Source of the DNA: SIG307 sp045596385
GTDB taxonomy: Bacteria > Bacillota > Clostridia > Lachnospirales > Lachnospiraceae
DNA: 64,000 nt
Direction of reading: 5' to 3'
Assembly: GCA_045596385.1 (NCBI GenBank)
Contig: JAZOCC010000027.1
Location: forward strand, 76,111-140,110
Made by a program: the position numbers and the translations under genes. Within the stretch, counting starts at the first letter, position 1. Every line of letters starts with the position of its first letter. Positions 48,709-57,421 of this stretch are shown here, one piece after another. Under the pieces are notes generated by a model. That model was not told the DNA's origin. It was given only the letters and a program-made list of their open reading frames with translations, and did no database searches.

Positions 48709-50070
48709 TTACCTTTCGGAAAGCTCCACATACTCGCCGTCCGTCAGTACAGCCTTATATGCCGGGCGGATAATCTTATCCTGGTTAATCAGTTCTTCCA
48801 TACGGTGAGCGCTCCAGCCCACGATACGCGCCATGGCAAACAATGGCGTAAACAGTTCTGCCGGAAGGTCCAGCATGCTGTAAATAAATCCGCTGTAGAA
48901 ATCTACATTTGCGCTGACACCCTTGTACACGCGACGTTCCCGCTCAATAATCTTCGGGCCCATCTCTTCTACCATCTTGTACAAACGATACTCCGCCATT
49001 TTTCCTTTTTCCTTGGCCAACGTTTCCACATACTCCTTAAGCAAACAAGAACGCGGATCGGACAGAGAATATACCGCATGTCCCATACCGTAAATCAGGC
49101 CCTTCTTGTCAAAGGCTTCCTTATGAAGGAGCTTTACCAGATACTCCTCCACCTGTGCCGGGTCCTTGGTATCCTTTACGGAATGCTTCAAGTCATGAAA
49201 CATCTCCACCACCTTAATGTTTGCTCCGCCGTGCTTCGGTCCCTTTAAAGAGCTCAGCGCAGCTGCCACTGCCGCATAGGTGTCCGTTCCGGAGGAGGTT
49301 ACCACATGGGTGGTAAAGGTGGAATTGTTGCCGCCGCCGTGCTCCATATGAAGTACCAACGCCATATCTAAAATCTTTGCTTCCAGCTCCGTATACTTCT
49401 TATCCGGGCGAAGCATCCGCAAAATATTTTCCGCCGTGGAAAGCTTCGGGTCTGGGTTATGGATATAAAGGCTCTTTCCCCTGCCGTAATGGTTATAGGC
49501 ACAATAGCCGTACACCGCCAACATCGGGAATACCGCAATCAGCATGATACACTGACGAAGTACGTTCGGAAGACTGATATCGTCCACCTTCTTATCGTAG
49601 CAGGCCAGCGTCAGCACACAACGAGAAATAGTATTCATCATATCCTTGCTCGGTGCCTTCATGACAACGTCACGAACAAAATTGGTCGGAAGAGTCCGGG
49701 AGGCATTGAGAAGCTTCTTAAAATCCGCAAGTTCTTCCTCCGTCGGCAGTTGTCCGAACAGAAGTAAATACGCCACTTCTTCAAACCCGAAACGACCTTC
49801 GCTTAAAAAACCGTTACAAATCTCACGAATGTTGATGCCCCGATACCGAAGCACGCCCTCACACGGAACCTTTTCCCCGTTTTCCATACGAAATGACACA
49901 ATATCCGAAATCCGGGTCAGGCCCGCAACCACGCCGTTACCGTTTAAGTCACGCAACCCTCGTTTTACGTCATGAATCTTATAAAGCTCCGGATCAATTC
50001 CGCTGTTACTGCGGCAAAGATCCGCCAATTCCAATATCTCCTGTGAAACTTCCGTCAAAGCTTTTCCCAT
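48709..50070 (-). CDS. gltA: Citrate synthase
   Basis: It condenses acetyl-CoA with oxaloacetate. The 453-residue protein shows VLRYRGINIREIC, LVLHMEHGGGNNSTFTTHVV (active-site His), GPKHGGANIKVVEM (second His) and GMGHAVYSLSDPR, with the catalytic Asp equivalent later in the sequence (ANVDFYSGFIYSML). The length and N-terminal extension resemble clostridial Si-type enzymes. It is 32 bases after the TPM-domain gene. Lachnospiraceae use it mainly for glutamate precursor synthesis in a partial TCA cycle. Confidence 0.95.
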   Translation of the reverse strand: MGKALTEVSQEILELADLCRSNSGIDPELYKIHDVKRGLRDLNGNGVVAGLTRISDIVSFRMENGEKVPCEGVLRYRGINIREICNGFLSEGRFGFEEVAYLLLFGQLPTEEELADFKKLLNASRTLPTNFVRDVVMKAPSKDMMNTISRCVLTLACYDKKVDDISLPNVLRQCIMLIAVFPMLAVYGYCAYNHYGRGKSLYIHNPDPKLSTAENILRMLRPDKKYTELEAKILDMALVLHMEHGGGNNSTFTTHVVTSSGTDTYAAVAAALSSLKGPKHGGANIKVVEMFHDLKHSVKDTKDPAQVEEYLVKLLHKEAFDKKGLIYGMGHAVYSLSDPRSCLLKEYVETLAKEKGKMAEYRLYKMVEEMGPKIIERERRVYKGVSANVDFYSGFIYSMLDLPAELFTPLFAMARIVGWSAHRMEELINQDKIIRPAYKAVLTDGEYVELSER

Positions 50071-50102
50071 CGTCCTCTCTCCCTTTTCATAAAAATTTTT
50101 TA

Positions 50103-51155
50103 CTAGAATCTCCGGCTTCCGCCCGAATGGGACCGTCCGCCGCTACTTCTTCCGCCACCGCCGGAGCTTCGTCCTCCGCTGCTTCTGCCTCCGGAACTGC
50201 CGGAGCTCACCGGAGAATAGGTCTTCGACACATCAGTGCGCACATAATCATCCTTATTAGCGGTCAAACCGGACACTCCGTTCTGAATATAGGTTAGGCC
50301 GTCGGTGGTCATCTTTCCACCCTTGGAGCCCTTCATCAGCAGAATACCTACAAAGGCTACTGCCGCCGGCCCGATAATAACCAAAGGCCACGGCATCCGC
50401 TTCATCTTACCTTCAAAGGAATTATCCTTAAAATACTTGCCGAAATTCGTCGACTGCGCATAATAAGCCGCCTCCGTGGCAAACAGTTTCACACCGTACA
50501 CATAATCATCGTCGGAAAAATGCTCGATAATATCGTCCAATATGTACTCGATACGGTCATCGTTTACCCGTTCCTCACAAAGGCCATAGCCCTGAATGCA
50601 AACGCCACGGTTATTATAGTCCAGATTCAGAAGCATAATCGCCAAATCCTCTTTTGCATAACCGTTGTCACAAAGGGCATCCGCACATTCCTCAAGGAAA
50701 TACTTCTCCATATTCATATCCATCTCCGCCACAAAGACACGGATACTGATGTCGCCTTCCTCTTCTTTTTCCTCAATCCAATCTTCGATTTCATTCAAAT
50801 CCGTCCGGCTGAACTTTCCGAAAAAATCGTAAATCCTCCGGTCATCATTCAATTCCTCTCCGGTTCTCTCAAGATTCTCAAGAAGAATTGCTTCGGCCTC
50901 TTCGTACACCGAGTCATACCGGGTCTCGAAGAAATCGTCCGAAACATACCAATCCCCAAGGTCATCCTCCGGCTCAAGTTCGAAATAGGAATCGGTTTCC
51001 GACTCTTCGTAATATTCTTCCAAAACATCACGAAGACTTTCCATTAACGCGTCGTTTTCCGTCTCTGCCGCTGCCGTACTTACCGGAAGCAAACATCCCA
51101 CCGCCAATACAAGTACCAAACACATCCATATAATCTTATGTAAACTCTTTTTCAT
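50103..51155 (-). CDS. TPM-domain membrane protein with Ser/Gly/Arg-rich tail
   Basis: The start at 51155 (MKKSLHKIIWMCLVLVLAVG) is eight bases after GGGGG. There is a signal peptide ending near STAAAE, an acidic TPM (YgcG/Psb32-type) domain of about 200 residues, one membrane helix (WPLVIIGPAAVAFVGILLM) and a C-terminus of repeated SSGGRSSGGG units. The YgcG class combines TPM with such Gly-rich ends. It is translated next to a zinc-ribbon membrane protein that overlaps functionally in many Firmicutes. Role unknown. Confidence 0.85.
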   Translation of the reverse strand: MKKSLHKIIWMCLVLVLAVGCLLPVSTAAAETENDALMESLRDVLEEYYEESETDSYFELEPEDDLGDWYVSDDFFETRYDSVYEEAEAILLENLERTGEELNDDRRIYDFFGKFSRTDLNEIEDWIEEKEEEGDISIRVFVAEMDMNMEKYFLEECADALCDNGYAKEDLAIMLLNLDYNNRGVCIQGYGLCEERVNDDRIEYILDDIIEHFSDDDYVYGVKLFATEAAYYAQSTNFGKYFKDNSFEGKMKRMPWPLVIIGPAAVAFVGILLMKGSKGGKMTTDGLTYIQNGVSGLTANKDDYVRTDVSKTYSPVSSGSSGGRSSGGRSSGGGGRSSGGRSHSGGSRRF

Positions 51156-51167
51156 CACCCGCACCCC

Positions 51168-52262
51168 CTATATTACCAAATACGTAAGAAGTGCCAGTAT
51201 CGCAAGACTTCCTCCATATAAAATGCCTGCCCACTTTGCCACACGACCACCGGAAACCGGAGCCTTTCCGATAATCTTACCGGTCTGTCCGTTCATGGTA
51301 TAGGTCATCTTTTCACCCCTGTACTCATAGTTCAAAGTCCACACCGGAAGCAACGTATAGAACTCGTTCGCCTTATTCACCAGACATTCCTTCTTCTGAT
51401 AGGTGACAGAGGAATACCCCCGGATACTGTCGGCCAGATACTTCTCCGCATACTTCCGTACACGGTCCTTGGCGCGGGGTTGCAACTCTGTCGCATTCAA
51501 ACCGTACTTCTCTGCCTGAAAACCCGCCAGATACTCCGGGGAAAAGTTCTTCATTTCCCCGTAATTGTACGGCTCCAGACAATCCATGGTAGTATCGTCC
51601 ATCTTCACGGACGCATCCGCCGGCACCTTAAGATAACTCAGATTTGCCCGACGGTACACATGATAATACTTGGTTTCATGGTAAATATAATCTCCCTTAC
51701 GATAGGAACGCTTTTTTCCGCAAAGGCAATCCGCCTCCGCCAATACATTCATATCGTACAGCCAGAACGGCACATACACACCCGTAATCTCACCGAGACG
51801 CTTCTCCGTCATAAAATCCTTCGGAGAAAGAATACCGTTTTTGGCCCACTTTTTAAACAACTCCTGAGCCTCTTTCTTGGACACCGTAAACGGAATCACC
51901 TTGTCCGGCGCATACTGACCGGTAAGGCGTGCTTTAAACGCCACCGCCGAACCGCAATACGGACAATGAGTCGCACTGATCTCCGGCTCCGTTACAATGG
52001 CTGCGCCGCAACCGTTACAGAAAAACTCCTGTTCCTCCCCGTATACCGATGGTTCCTTTTCCTCAAACTCCGGCATAACTTCTGTTTCATCCGGAATCTG
52101 ACTTCCGTCAAAAGGTGTCACTTCTATCGTATCTTCCTGCTCTGTTTCCGGAGCATCTTCAATATCCTGTGTATGACCGCAACTGTCACATGCGAGCGTC
52201 CCCAGCTCGCTGTCATACTCCATTCCCGCACCGCATTGCGGGCATTTAAAATCAATAACCAT
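51168..52262 (-). CDS. Zinc-ribbon membrane protein
   Basis: Residues 1-35 form one zinc ribbon (CPQCGAGMEYDSELGTLACD then CG) and residues about 82-105 a second (FFCNGCGAAIVTE, ATHCPYCGSAVA). About 230 residues follow (VIPFTVSKKEAQELFKKWAK, GVYVPFWLYDMNVLAEADCL), and a single C-terminal helix anchors it. The pair with the TPM-domain gene downstream (12 bases apart) is recurrent and suggests a joint membrane function. No catalytic motif is visible. Confidence 0.75.
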   Translation of the reverse strand: MVIDFKCPQCGAGMEYDSELGTLACDSCGHTQDIEDAPETEQEDTIEVTPFDGSQIPDETEVMPEFEEKEPSVYGEEQEFFCNGCGAAIVTEPEISATHCPYCGSAVAFKARLTGQYAPDKVIPFTVSKKEAQELFKKWAKNGILSPKDFMTEKRLGEITGVYVPFWLYDMNVLAEADCLCGKKRSYRKGDYIYHETKYYHVYRRANLSYLKVPADASVKMDDTTMDCLEPYNYGEMKNFSPEYLAGFQAEKYGLNATELQPRAKDRVRKYAEKYLADSIRGYSSVTYQKKECLVNKANEFYTLLPVWTLNYEYRGEKMTYTMNGQTGKIIGKAPVSGGRVAKWAGILYGGSLAILALLTYLVI

Positions 52263-52399
52263 CTTTTATCCCCCACGTTTTCTCGGAAATAATTGATAAA
52301 TTTCCCTATTATTATACTAATATAAAACCCGGGTGAAGTCAATAAAAAGAGGATAAAAATAAGGGAAAGAAAGGGGTATGTTTCATGCATATTTCCGCA

Positions 52400-52428
52400 T
52401 TGACCATTCCGGATTATAGTGCTACAAT
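52400..52428 (+). promoter_or_regulatory. Promoter of the RNA methyltransferase gene
   Basis: TTGACC (52400-52405), 17 bases, TACAAT (52423-52428). The transcript would begin near 52435, leaving an 83-nt structured leader. Confidence 0.75.
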
Positions 52429-52454
52429 AATACAATATAATAACACATACATTG

Positions 52455-52512
52455 TTTTACAGTTCCTACCGTTACAGAGAACGCTCTGCCATCGTGTGGA
52501 CGTCAGAAAGGA
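52455..52512 (+). promoter_or_regulatory. Structured 5' UTR, candidate riboswitch
   Basis: Two adjacent hairpins, CAGAG-AACG-CTCTG (52475-52488) and CCA-TCGTG-TGG (52489-52499), have loops that can kiss through ACG and CGT. Upstream TCCT (in GTTCCTACC) can pair with the ribosome binding site AGGA. This compact layout resembles the guanidine-IV (mepA) class associated with MATE pumps in Clostridia, and a MATE gene follows the first gene. Assigned from memory of that class, so tentative. Confidence 0.35.
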
Positions 52513-52517
52513 TTTTT

Positions 52518-53396
52518 ATGTGGATTGCAAGTGATTGGAAAGAATACGAAGTATTGGATGCTTCCGGCGGTGAGAAGTTAGAACGCTGGGGCAACTATGT
52601 TTTATTAAGACCGGACCCGCAGGTTCTCTGGAACACTCCGAAGAGCGCCCCGGAATGGAAAAAGCTGAATGCTCACTACCACCGCAGTAACAAAGGCGGG
52701 GGTGAATGGGAGTTTTTTGATTTGCCGCAAAACTGGCTGCTGCATTATAAGGAGCTGACTTTCCGCCTGCAACCTTTTGCATTTAAACACACTGGCGTGT
52801 TCCCGGAACAGGCGGTAAACTGGGACTGGTTCGGGGATAAAATCCGTGCCGCAAAGAAAGCGGACCCGAACCGTGAGATTAAGGTGTTAAATTTATTTGC
52901 TTATACCGGCGGTGCCACCTTAGCCGCTGCTGCCGCAGGCGCAGCCGTGACCCACGTGGATGCCTCCAAGGGCATGGTGACCTGGGCAAAGGAAAACGCA
53001 GCTCTTTCGGGTCTCGGCGAAGCTCCGATTCGCTACATTGTGGACGACTGCGTCAAGTTCGTAGAACGCGAGATTCGTCGCGGCAACCGCTACGACGCCG
53101 TCATCATGGATCCGCCGTCCTACGGCAGAGGCCCGAAAGGTGAGATTTGGAAAATCGAAGAACAGATTCATTCCTTTGTACAACTCACCACCCAGGTCTT
53201 AAAGGAGGAGCCGTTATTCTTCTTAATCAACTCCTACACCACCGGTCTGCAGCCGGCTCTGCTGTCCTATTTACTGGGCACGGAGCTCCGCCGTTTTTCC
53301 GGACACATCGAGTCCTCGGAAATCGGTCTTCCGGTGAGAGAAAGCGGTCTCGTGCTTCCGTGCGGTGCATCGGGACGATTTGAATCGACTTTATAG
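52518..53396 (+). CDS. SAM-dependent RNA methyltransferase (RlmI/RlmK-like)
   Basis: The start at 52518 (MWIASDWKEYEVLDASGGEK) has AAAGGA five bases upstream; a frame from 52452 overlaps the UTR. The 292-residue protein has motif I NLFAYTGGATLAAAAAGA, THVDASKGMVTWAKENA and the motif IV MDPPSYGRGPKGE, typical of m5C or m2G large-subunit rRNA methyltransferases without a PUA domain. It is likely to act on rRNA. A terminator follows. Confidence 0.85.
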   Translation: MWIASDWKEYEVLDASGGEKLERWGNYVLLRPDPQVLWNTPKSAPEWKKLNAHYHRSNKGGGEWEFFDLPQNWLLHYKELTFRLQPFAFKHTGVFPEQAVNWDWFGDKIRAAKKADPNREIKVLNLFAYTGGATLAAAAAGAAVTHVDASKGMVTWAKENAALSGLGEAPIRYIVDDCVKFVEREIRRGNRYDAVIMDPPSYGRGPKGEIWKIEEQIHSFVQLTTQVLKEEPLFFLINSYTTGLQPALLSYLLGTELRRFSGHIESSEIGLPVRESGLVLPCGASGRFESTL

Positions 53397-53405
53397 AACT
53401 TTTCA

Positions 53406-53452
53406 GTGCGTCGTGAATTTCGATAAAAACGAAATTCCCCGGCGCACTTTTC
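53406..53452 (+). terminator. Terminator after the RNA methyltransferase
   Basis: AGTGCG...GAATTTCG and CGAAATTC...CGCACT form a two-part stem, followed by TTTT. Confidence 0.8.
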
Positions 53453-53489
53453 AAGCAAGAACATACACTATATTTGGAGGGTTGTCATT

Positions 53490-54878
53490 ATGAAGAAAAC
53501 AAGTGCTTACGAATTAGACATGACAACCGGCGCATTACTTCCGAAAATGCTCCGATTTGCCCTGCCTCTTATGTTATCCAGCCTTTTGCAGCTGTTATTT
53601 AACGCCGCGGATATCGCCGTGGTAGGTAAATTTGCGGGAGACAATTCCCTGGCTGCGGTAGGCTCTACCTCTGCTTTAATTAACCTGCTGACGAATTTAT
53701 TCCTCGGTCTTTCCATCGGTGCCAACGTGCTTTCCGCAAAATTCACCGGTGCGGGAGATAAAGAACGCACAAGCAAAGTAGTACATACCGCCGTTACCGT
53801 CAGTCTCTTGAGCGGTTGTATCTTAACCGTCATCGGTTTGATGTTTGCGCCGCAGTTTTTAAGGATGATGAAATCCCCGGACGGGGTCATCGGTCTGGCT
53901 TCTCTGTATATGCGTGTGTATTTTCTTGGAATGCCGGCCATGATGCTTTACAATTTCGGCAGTTCCCTGCTCCGCAGTAAAGGCGACACAAAACGCCCTC
54001 TTTACTATTTGACTGCGGCAGGAATATTAAATGTAATTTTAAACCTTATCTTTGTTATTGTATTTCATATGGATGTGGCGGGCGTTGCTCTGGCAACAAT
54101 CATCTCCCAGTACATGTCCGCAGCATTGGTGCTTCGCTGTTTGATGAAGGAAGAAGACGAATCCTTCCGTGTTGTATTAAGAAAACTGGGCATCGACAAG
54201 ACTATATTACTCGGCTTGATAAAAATCGGTGTTCCTGCCGGTATTCAGGGTGTTGTCTTTTCTCTGTCCAATGTAATTATCCAGTCTTCCGTTAACGGCT
54301 TCGGCGAAATTTTTATTGCCGGAAGTTCCGCTGCCTCCAGCATCGAAGGCTTTGTCTGGGTTTCCATGAATGCCTTCCATCAGGCGGCATTGACCTTTAC
54401 CAGCCAGAATATCGGTGCAAAGAAGTATTCCCGCATCAAAAAAATCCTGTTTTGCTCCCAGGGAAGCACCATCGTAACCGGTCTGGTATTCGGTAACCTG
54501 GTTTACCTGTTCAGTCCGTATCTTCTTCACATTTACACCGATACCCCTGCCTCCATTGAGGCCGGAATCACACGTCTTTCCATTATTTGTACCACCTACT
54601 TTCTCTGCGGTATGATGGACACTATCGTAGGTTCCATCCGCGGTATGGGTTACGGTGTAGTACCGACCGTCGTTTCCATGATCGGTGCCTGCGGACTTCG
54701 CTTGTTGTGGATTGCCACAATTTTTCAAATTCCGAAGTTCCACACTCCGGAGATCCTGTTTACCTCTTATCCGGTATCCTGGGGAATTACGTTCCTTGCC
54801 CACCTTGTATGCTTTTTGATTATGCGTAGGAAGTTCCCGAAGGCAGACGGTGATTCCATCCCTGCAACATCGGTGTAA
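53490..54878 (+). CDS. MATE-family efflux transporter
   Basis: The 462-residue protein starts MKKTSAYELDMTTGALLPKM and has the twelve-helix MATE pattern (MLRFALPLMLSSLLQLLFNA, DIAVVGKFAGDNSLAAVGST). The ATG follows GGAGG by eight bases. It is a different paralogue from the one at 38.5 kb. It may be reached by read-through from the upstream gene, whose leader resembles a guanidine riboswitch. Confidence 0.93.
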   Translation: MKKTSAYELDMTTGALLPKMLRFALPLMLSSLLQLLFNAADIAVVGKFAGDNSLAAVGSTSALINLLTNLFLGLSIGANVLSAKFTGAGDKERTSKVVHTAVTVSLLSGCILTVIGLMFAPQFLRMMKSPDGVIGLASLYMRVYFLGMPAMMLYNFGSSLLRSKGDTKRPLYYLTAAGILNVILNLIFVIVFHMDVAGVALATIISQYMSAALVLRCLMKEEDESFRVVLRKLGIDKTILLGLIKIGVPAGIQGVVFSLSNVIIQSSVNGFGEIFIAGSSAASSIEGFVWVSMNAFHQAALTFTSQNIGAKKYSRIKKILFCSQGSTIVTGLVFGNLVYLFSPYLLHIYTDTPASIEAGITRLSIICTTYFLCGMMDTIVGSIRGMGYGVVPTVVSMIGACGLRLLWIATIFQIPKFHTPEILFTSYPVSWGITFLAHLVCFLIMRRKFPKADGDSIPATSV

Positions 54879-54909
54879 TCTTTTCGCTTAATACGTTTAT
54901 CAGAAATTT

Positions 54910-54950
54910 AAGGGTCTGTTGCACTTCTTCGTGCCGCAGACCCTTGCTTT
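54910..54950 (+). terminator. Terminator after MATE gene
   Basis: AAGGGTCTG and CAGACCCTT around an 18-base loop, followed by GCTTTTT. Confidence 0.9.
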
Positions 54951-54956
54951 TTCATT

Positions 54957-55265
54957 CTATATTCCGCTTTCTTCGGTTACTTCTGTCCTGACATACTCCG
55001 ACAGCCGCTCCGGCTCTTTACACAGAATCTCCTTCTGCGCCTTCGTTAAATGCTTCAGCCGCCACTCAAGCTTTGATGCCACAGAGCGGTTTTCTGCCTG
55101 CCACACCGCCGCAATCTCCTTCGGCGGATGGTTTTTCGTGTACTTTGCTCCCTTTGCGTTCCCTGCCAAATGCTCTGCAAATCTGCGTTCCACATCGGTA
55201 GTGATACCCGTATAAAGCGAACCGTCGACACACCGAAGCAAATACACATAATAAGGCTTATCCAT
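54957..55265 (-). CDS. GIY-YIG nuclease-family protein (UPF0213)
   Basis: The 102-residue protein carries YYVYLLRCVDGSLYTGITTD (the GIY-YIG motif as VYLL and YTG), VERRFAEHLAGNAKGAKYTK (catalytic Arg) and EWRLKHLTKAQK (catalytic Glu). This single-domain family is of unclear role and may act in DNA repair. Its ATG overlaps the ridA stop by one base. Confidence 0.93.
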   Translation of the reverse strand: MDKPYYVYLLRCVDGSLYTGITTDVERRFAEHLAGNAKGAKYTKNHPPKEIAAVWQAENRSVASKLEWRLKHLTKAQKEILCKEPERLSEYVRTEVTEESGI

Positions 55266-55642
55266 TAGCCCTTATAAGCAACTACTTCGATTTCGAATAA
55301 TGCGCCCTTCGGAAGTGCGCCTGCCTGTAAGCAGGAACGTGCCGGAGTCTCACCGGTGAAATACTTTGCGTAAATCTCATTAATCTTACCGAAATCTGCA
55401 ATGTCTGCCAGGAATACGGTGGTTTTAATGACATCAGCCATGGTGCAACCTGCTGCCGCAAGTACTGCCTGAATGTTCTGTAATGCCTGCTCTGCCTGCG
55501 CCTCTACGCCCTCAGCCAGTACGCCGGTAGCCGGAATCAGGCCGATCTGACCGGAGGTATATACGAAATCGCCTACCTCTACTGCGTGTACATAAGGTCC
55601 TACTGCTGCCGGTGCATTTTCTGCATGAATTGTTTTTCTCAT
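55265..55642 (-). CDS. ridA: RidA-family enamine/imine deaminase
   Basis: RidA hydrolyses reactive 2-aminoacrylate released by PLP enzymes such as serine dehydratase. The 125 residues contain AVEVGDFVYTSGQIGLIPAT, the arginine in TPARSCLQAGALPKGALFEI and VKTTVFLADI-like strands. It has its own promoter 112 bases upstream. Confidence 0.95.
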   Translation of the reverse strand: MRKTIHAENAPAAVGPYVHAVEVGDFVYTSGQIGLIPATGVLAEGVEAQAEQALQNIQAVLAAAGCTMADVIKTTVFLADIADFGKINEIYAKYFTGETPARSCLQAGALPKGALFEIEVVAYKG

Positions 55643-55753
55643 AATTGTAATCCCTTTCTTACCATTGTTCTTATTTCGTACTACAGAATCTCGCCCTAAC
55701 TTCCTTTTTCAAAGGCACTCTTTCCTGTTTTCACGAGATACTTTCCATAAGAA

Positions 55754-55782
55754 ATCTTATCAAAAACGCTTCTTAAAATCAA
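55754..55782 (-). promoter_or_regulatory. Promoter of ridA
   Basis: TTGATT (55777-55782), 17 bases, TAAGAT (55754-55759) on the minus strand. About 105 bases of leader without clear structure follow. Confidence 0.65.
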
Positions 55783-55812
55783 GTAATTTATTCCACGTTT
55801 TCCGAGACCTGT

Positions 55813-56943
55813 TTATTCTTCCCCAAATACCATATCCCGCAGTGTCGGATGAATCTCGCCGTATGCCCAGCCGCAATTTCTTACATGCTGCAAATAAACA
55901 AGTGCGGTCTTAGACTTCGTGTCCATGGTAATGCAGGCTCCGGCGGCACCATCCCAGCCGAACACCCCTACCGGTGCCGTGGACTTCATCTTCTCCGGCT
56001 CCATCACAATCTGCACACCGCAACCGTAACCGTAGCCCACACGGCCCATGGTGCGTGCGATATCCTCTCTGGAGGTCTCTCCCAGAAGATTCGTTTTCAT
56101 CAGTTCCACCGTCTCCGGCTTTAAAATCCGCACGCCATCCTTACTGATACCGCCACAAGCCAAGGTATCCGCAAACACCGCATAATCCTCGGTACAGCTG
56201 ATGAGTCCCGCGCCGCCGCTCTCATAATGTTCCGTAAACTGGTAACAACAGGACTGCTCCATCGGTACAATTTCGCCCTTTTCGTTACAAATAAACTGCT
56301 TTGCCAGATTCTTCACATCATCGTTCATCGGCTTTGCAAACCGGGTGTTTTTCAGCTTAAGCGGCTCCCAGATATTCTTCTTTAAGTACTCCCCAAAGGA
56401 CATACCGGATACCACCTCAATGACTGCTGCCACTACGTCATGGCTGAGACTGTAAAAGAAATGCTCTCCCGGCACAAAATTAAGCGGAAACTCCACAAAT
56501 GCACTTACGATATCCTGCGTGGTTGCCGCATTCCCTTTCTCCTTCAGCACCCGCACAATGCCCGGACGCTGTAAATCGTAGTCAAGGCCGGACTGCATAG
56601 ACACCATATGCTTTATCTTTAACGGTACGGCGAGCGGCACCACCGCATCCCCCTGCTTTACCGTCAGATTTTGATACGCCGGAAGGTACTTCCCCACCTC
56701 ATCCTCCAGGGAAAGCTTTCCCTGTTCGATGAGCTGCAGCACCGCCGTCATGGTCTGCACCTTCGTCATGGAAAACATGAGATACACTTCACTTCCGTCG
56801 ATTTTCTTCTCCTTCTTCTCATCCGTGGTACCGTTCATGTGACGGTACACAAGCTCATGGTCACGATAAATCATGCAATCCACTGACGGGATTCCTCTGG
56901 CTTCCAACGAATCTAAATATGCCGTAATCTTTTCATAATTCAT
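55813..56943 (-). CDS. Serine hydrolase of the beta-lactamase class C fold
   Basis: The 376-residue protein has the catalytic SxxK as SMTK (Ser58-Lys61) and the second motif YSLSHDVV in place of YxN. It lacks a signal peptide, so it acts in the cytoplasm and is probably an esterase or peptidase rather than a true beta-lactamase. The start follows AAAGGAG. There is no operon partner. Confidence 0.85.
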   Translation of the reverse strand: MNYEKITAYLDSLEARGIPSVDCMIYRDHELVYRHMNGTTDEKKEKKIDGSEVYLMFSMTKVQTMTAVLQLIEQGKLSLEDEVGKYLPAYQNLTVKQGDAVVPLAVPLKIKHMVSMQSGLDYDLQRPGIVRVLKEKGNAATTQDIVSAFVEFPLNFVPGEHFFYSLSHDVVAAVIEVVSGMSFGEYLKKNIWEPLKLKNTRFAKPMNDDVKNLAKQFICNEKGEIVPMEQSCCYQFTEHYESGGAGLISCTEDYAVFADTLACGGISKDGVRILKPETVELMKTNLLGETSREDIARTMGRVGYGYGCGVQIVMEPEKMKSTAPVGVFGWDGAAGACITMDTKSKTALVYLQHVRNCGWAYGEIHPTLRDMVFGEE

Positions 56944-57031
56944 GCTTCTGTCTCCTTTACTTCTTCTCTCTTTTCGTACGGACTTTTTGCGCTTTCTCTT
57001 TTACAATCTATCCGGCCTACCCACGTCTGTT

Positions 57032-57370
57032 TTATCCTCGCCTAGCTTCCCTGAGCGGCTTCTCCCAGGCAATCGTCCCGCCGAGGCTCTTTGCCAGCTC
57101 ATCCGCATGTTCTTTCAGTTCCGCAAGCATACCCGCTTCTCTCTTTTTGGACCGTCTACCCTTCGCATTGTAAATTTCCTTTTCTACATAGGCATCATAA
57201 GAAATCCCAAAATCCTCCGATGTCTCATGAGGAAAGAAAGAGATACTCACACGATACCGGATGGTTCCCGCCTCCGAACTCGAGGTCAGATTAACCACAA
57301 CGCCCTTACGCTCACGCCCGTTATACACACACTCCGCCGCAAAATACTGAGAATATACATCTACATCCAT
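57032..57370 (-). CDS. Small conserved-looking protein, unknown function
   Basis: The start at 57370 (MDVDVYSQYFAAECVYNGRE) has AGGAGG eight bases before. The 112 residues begin with beta strands (GVVVNLTSSSEAGTIRYRVS, ISFFPHETSEDFGISYDAYV) and end with a charged helix (GRRSKKREAGMLAELKEHAD). It follows the AAA ATPase gene by about 50 bases and may form an operon with it. I do not recognise the family. Confidence 0.65.
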   Translation of the reverse strand: MDVDVYSQYFAAECVYNGRERKGVVVNLTSSSEAGTIRYRVSISFFPHETSEDFGISYDAYVEKEIYNAKGRRSKKREAGMLAELKEHADELAKSLGGTIAWEKPLREARRG

Positions 57371-57421
57371 TTTTGTTTCCTCCTCTTCGTACCTATTGTT
57401 TTGTCCGGCACCGTGCCGCAC

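Noticed and set aside
55813..56943. Beta-lactamase resistance gene
   Set aside because: No signal peptide is present and the second motif is not a canonical YxN, so a cytoplasmic esterase-like hydrolase is more likely.
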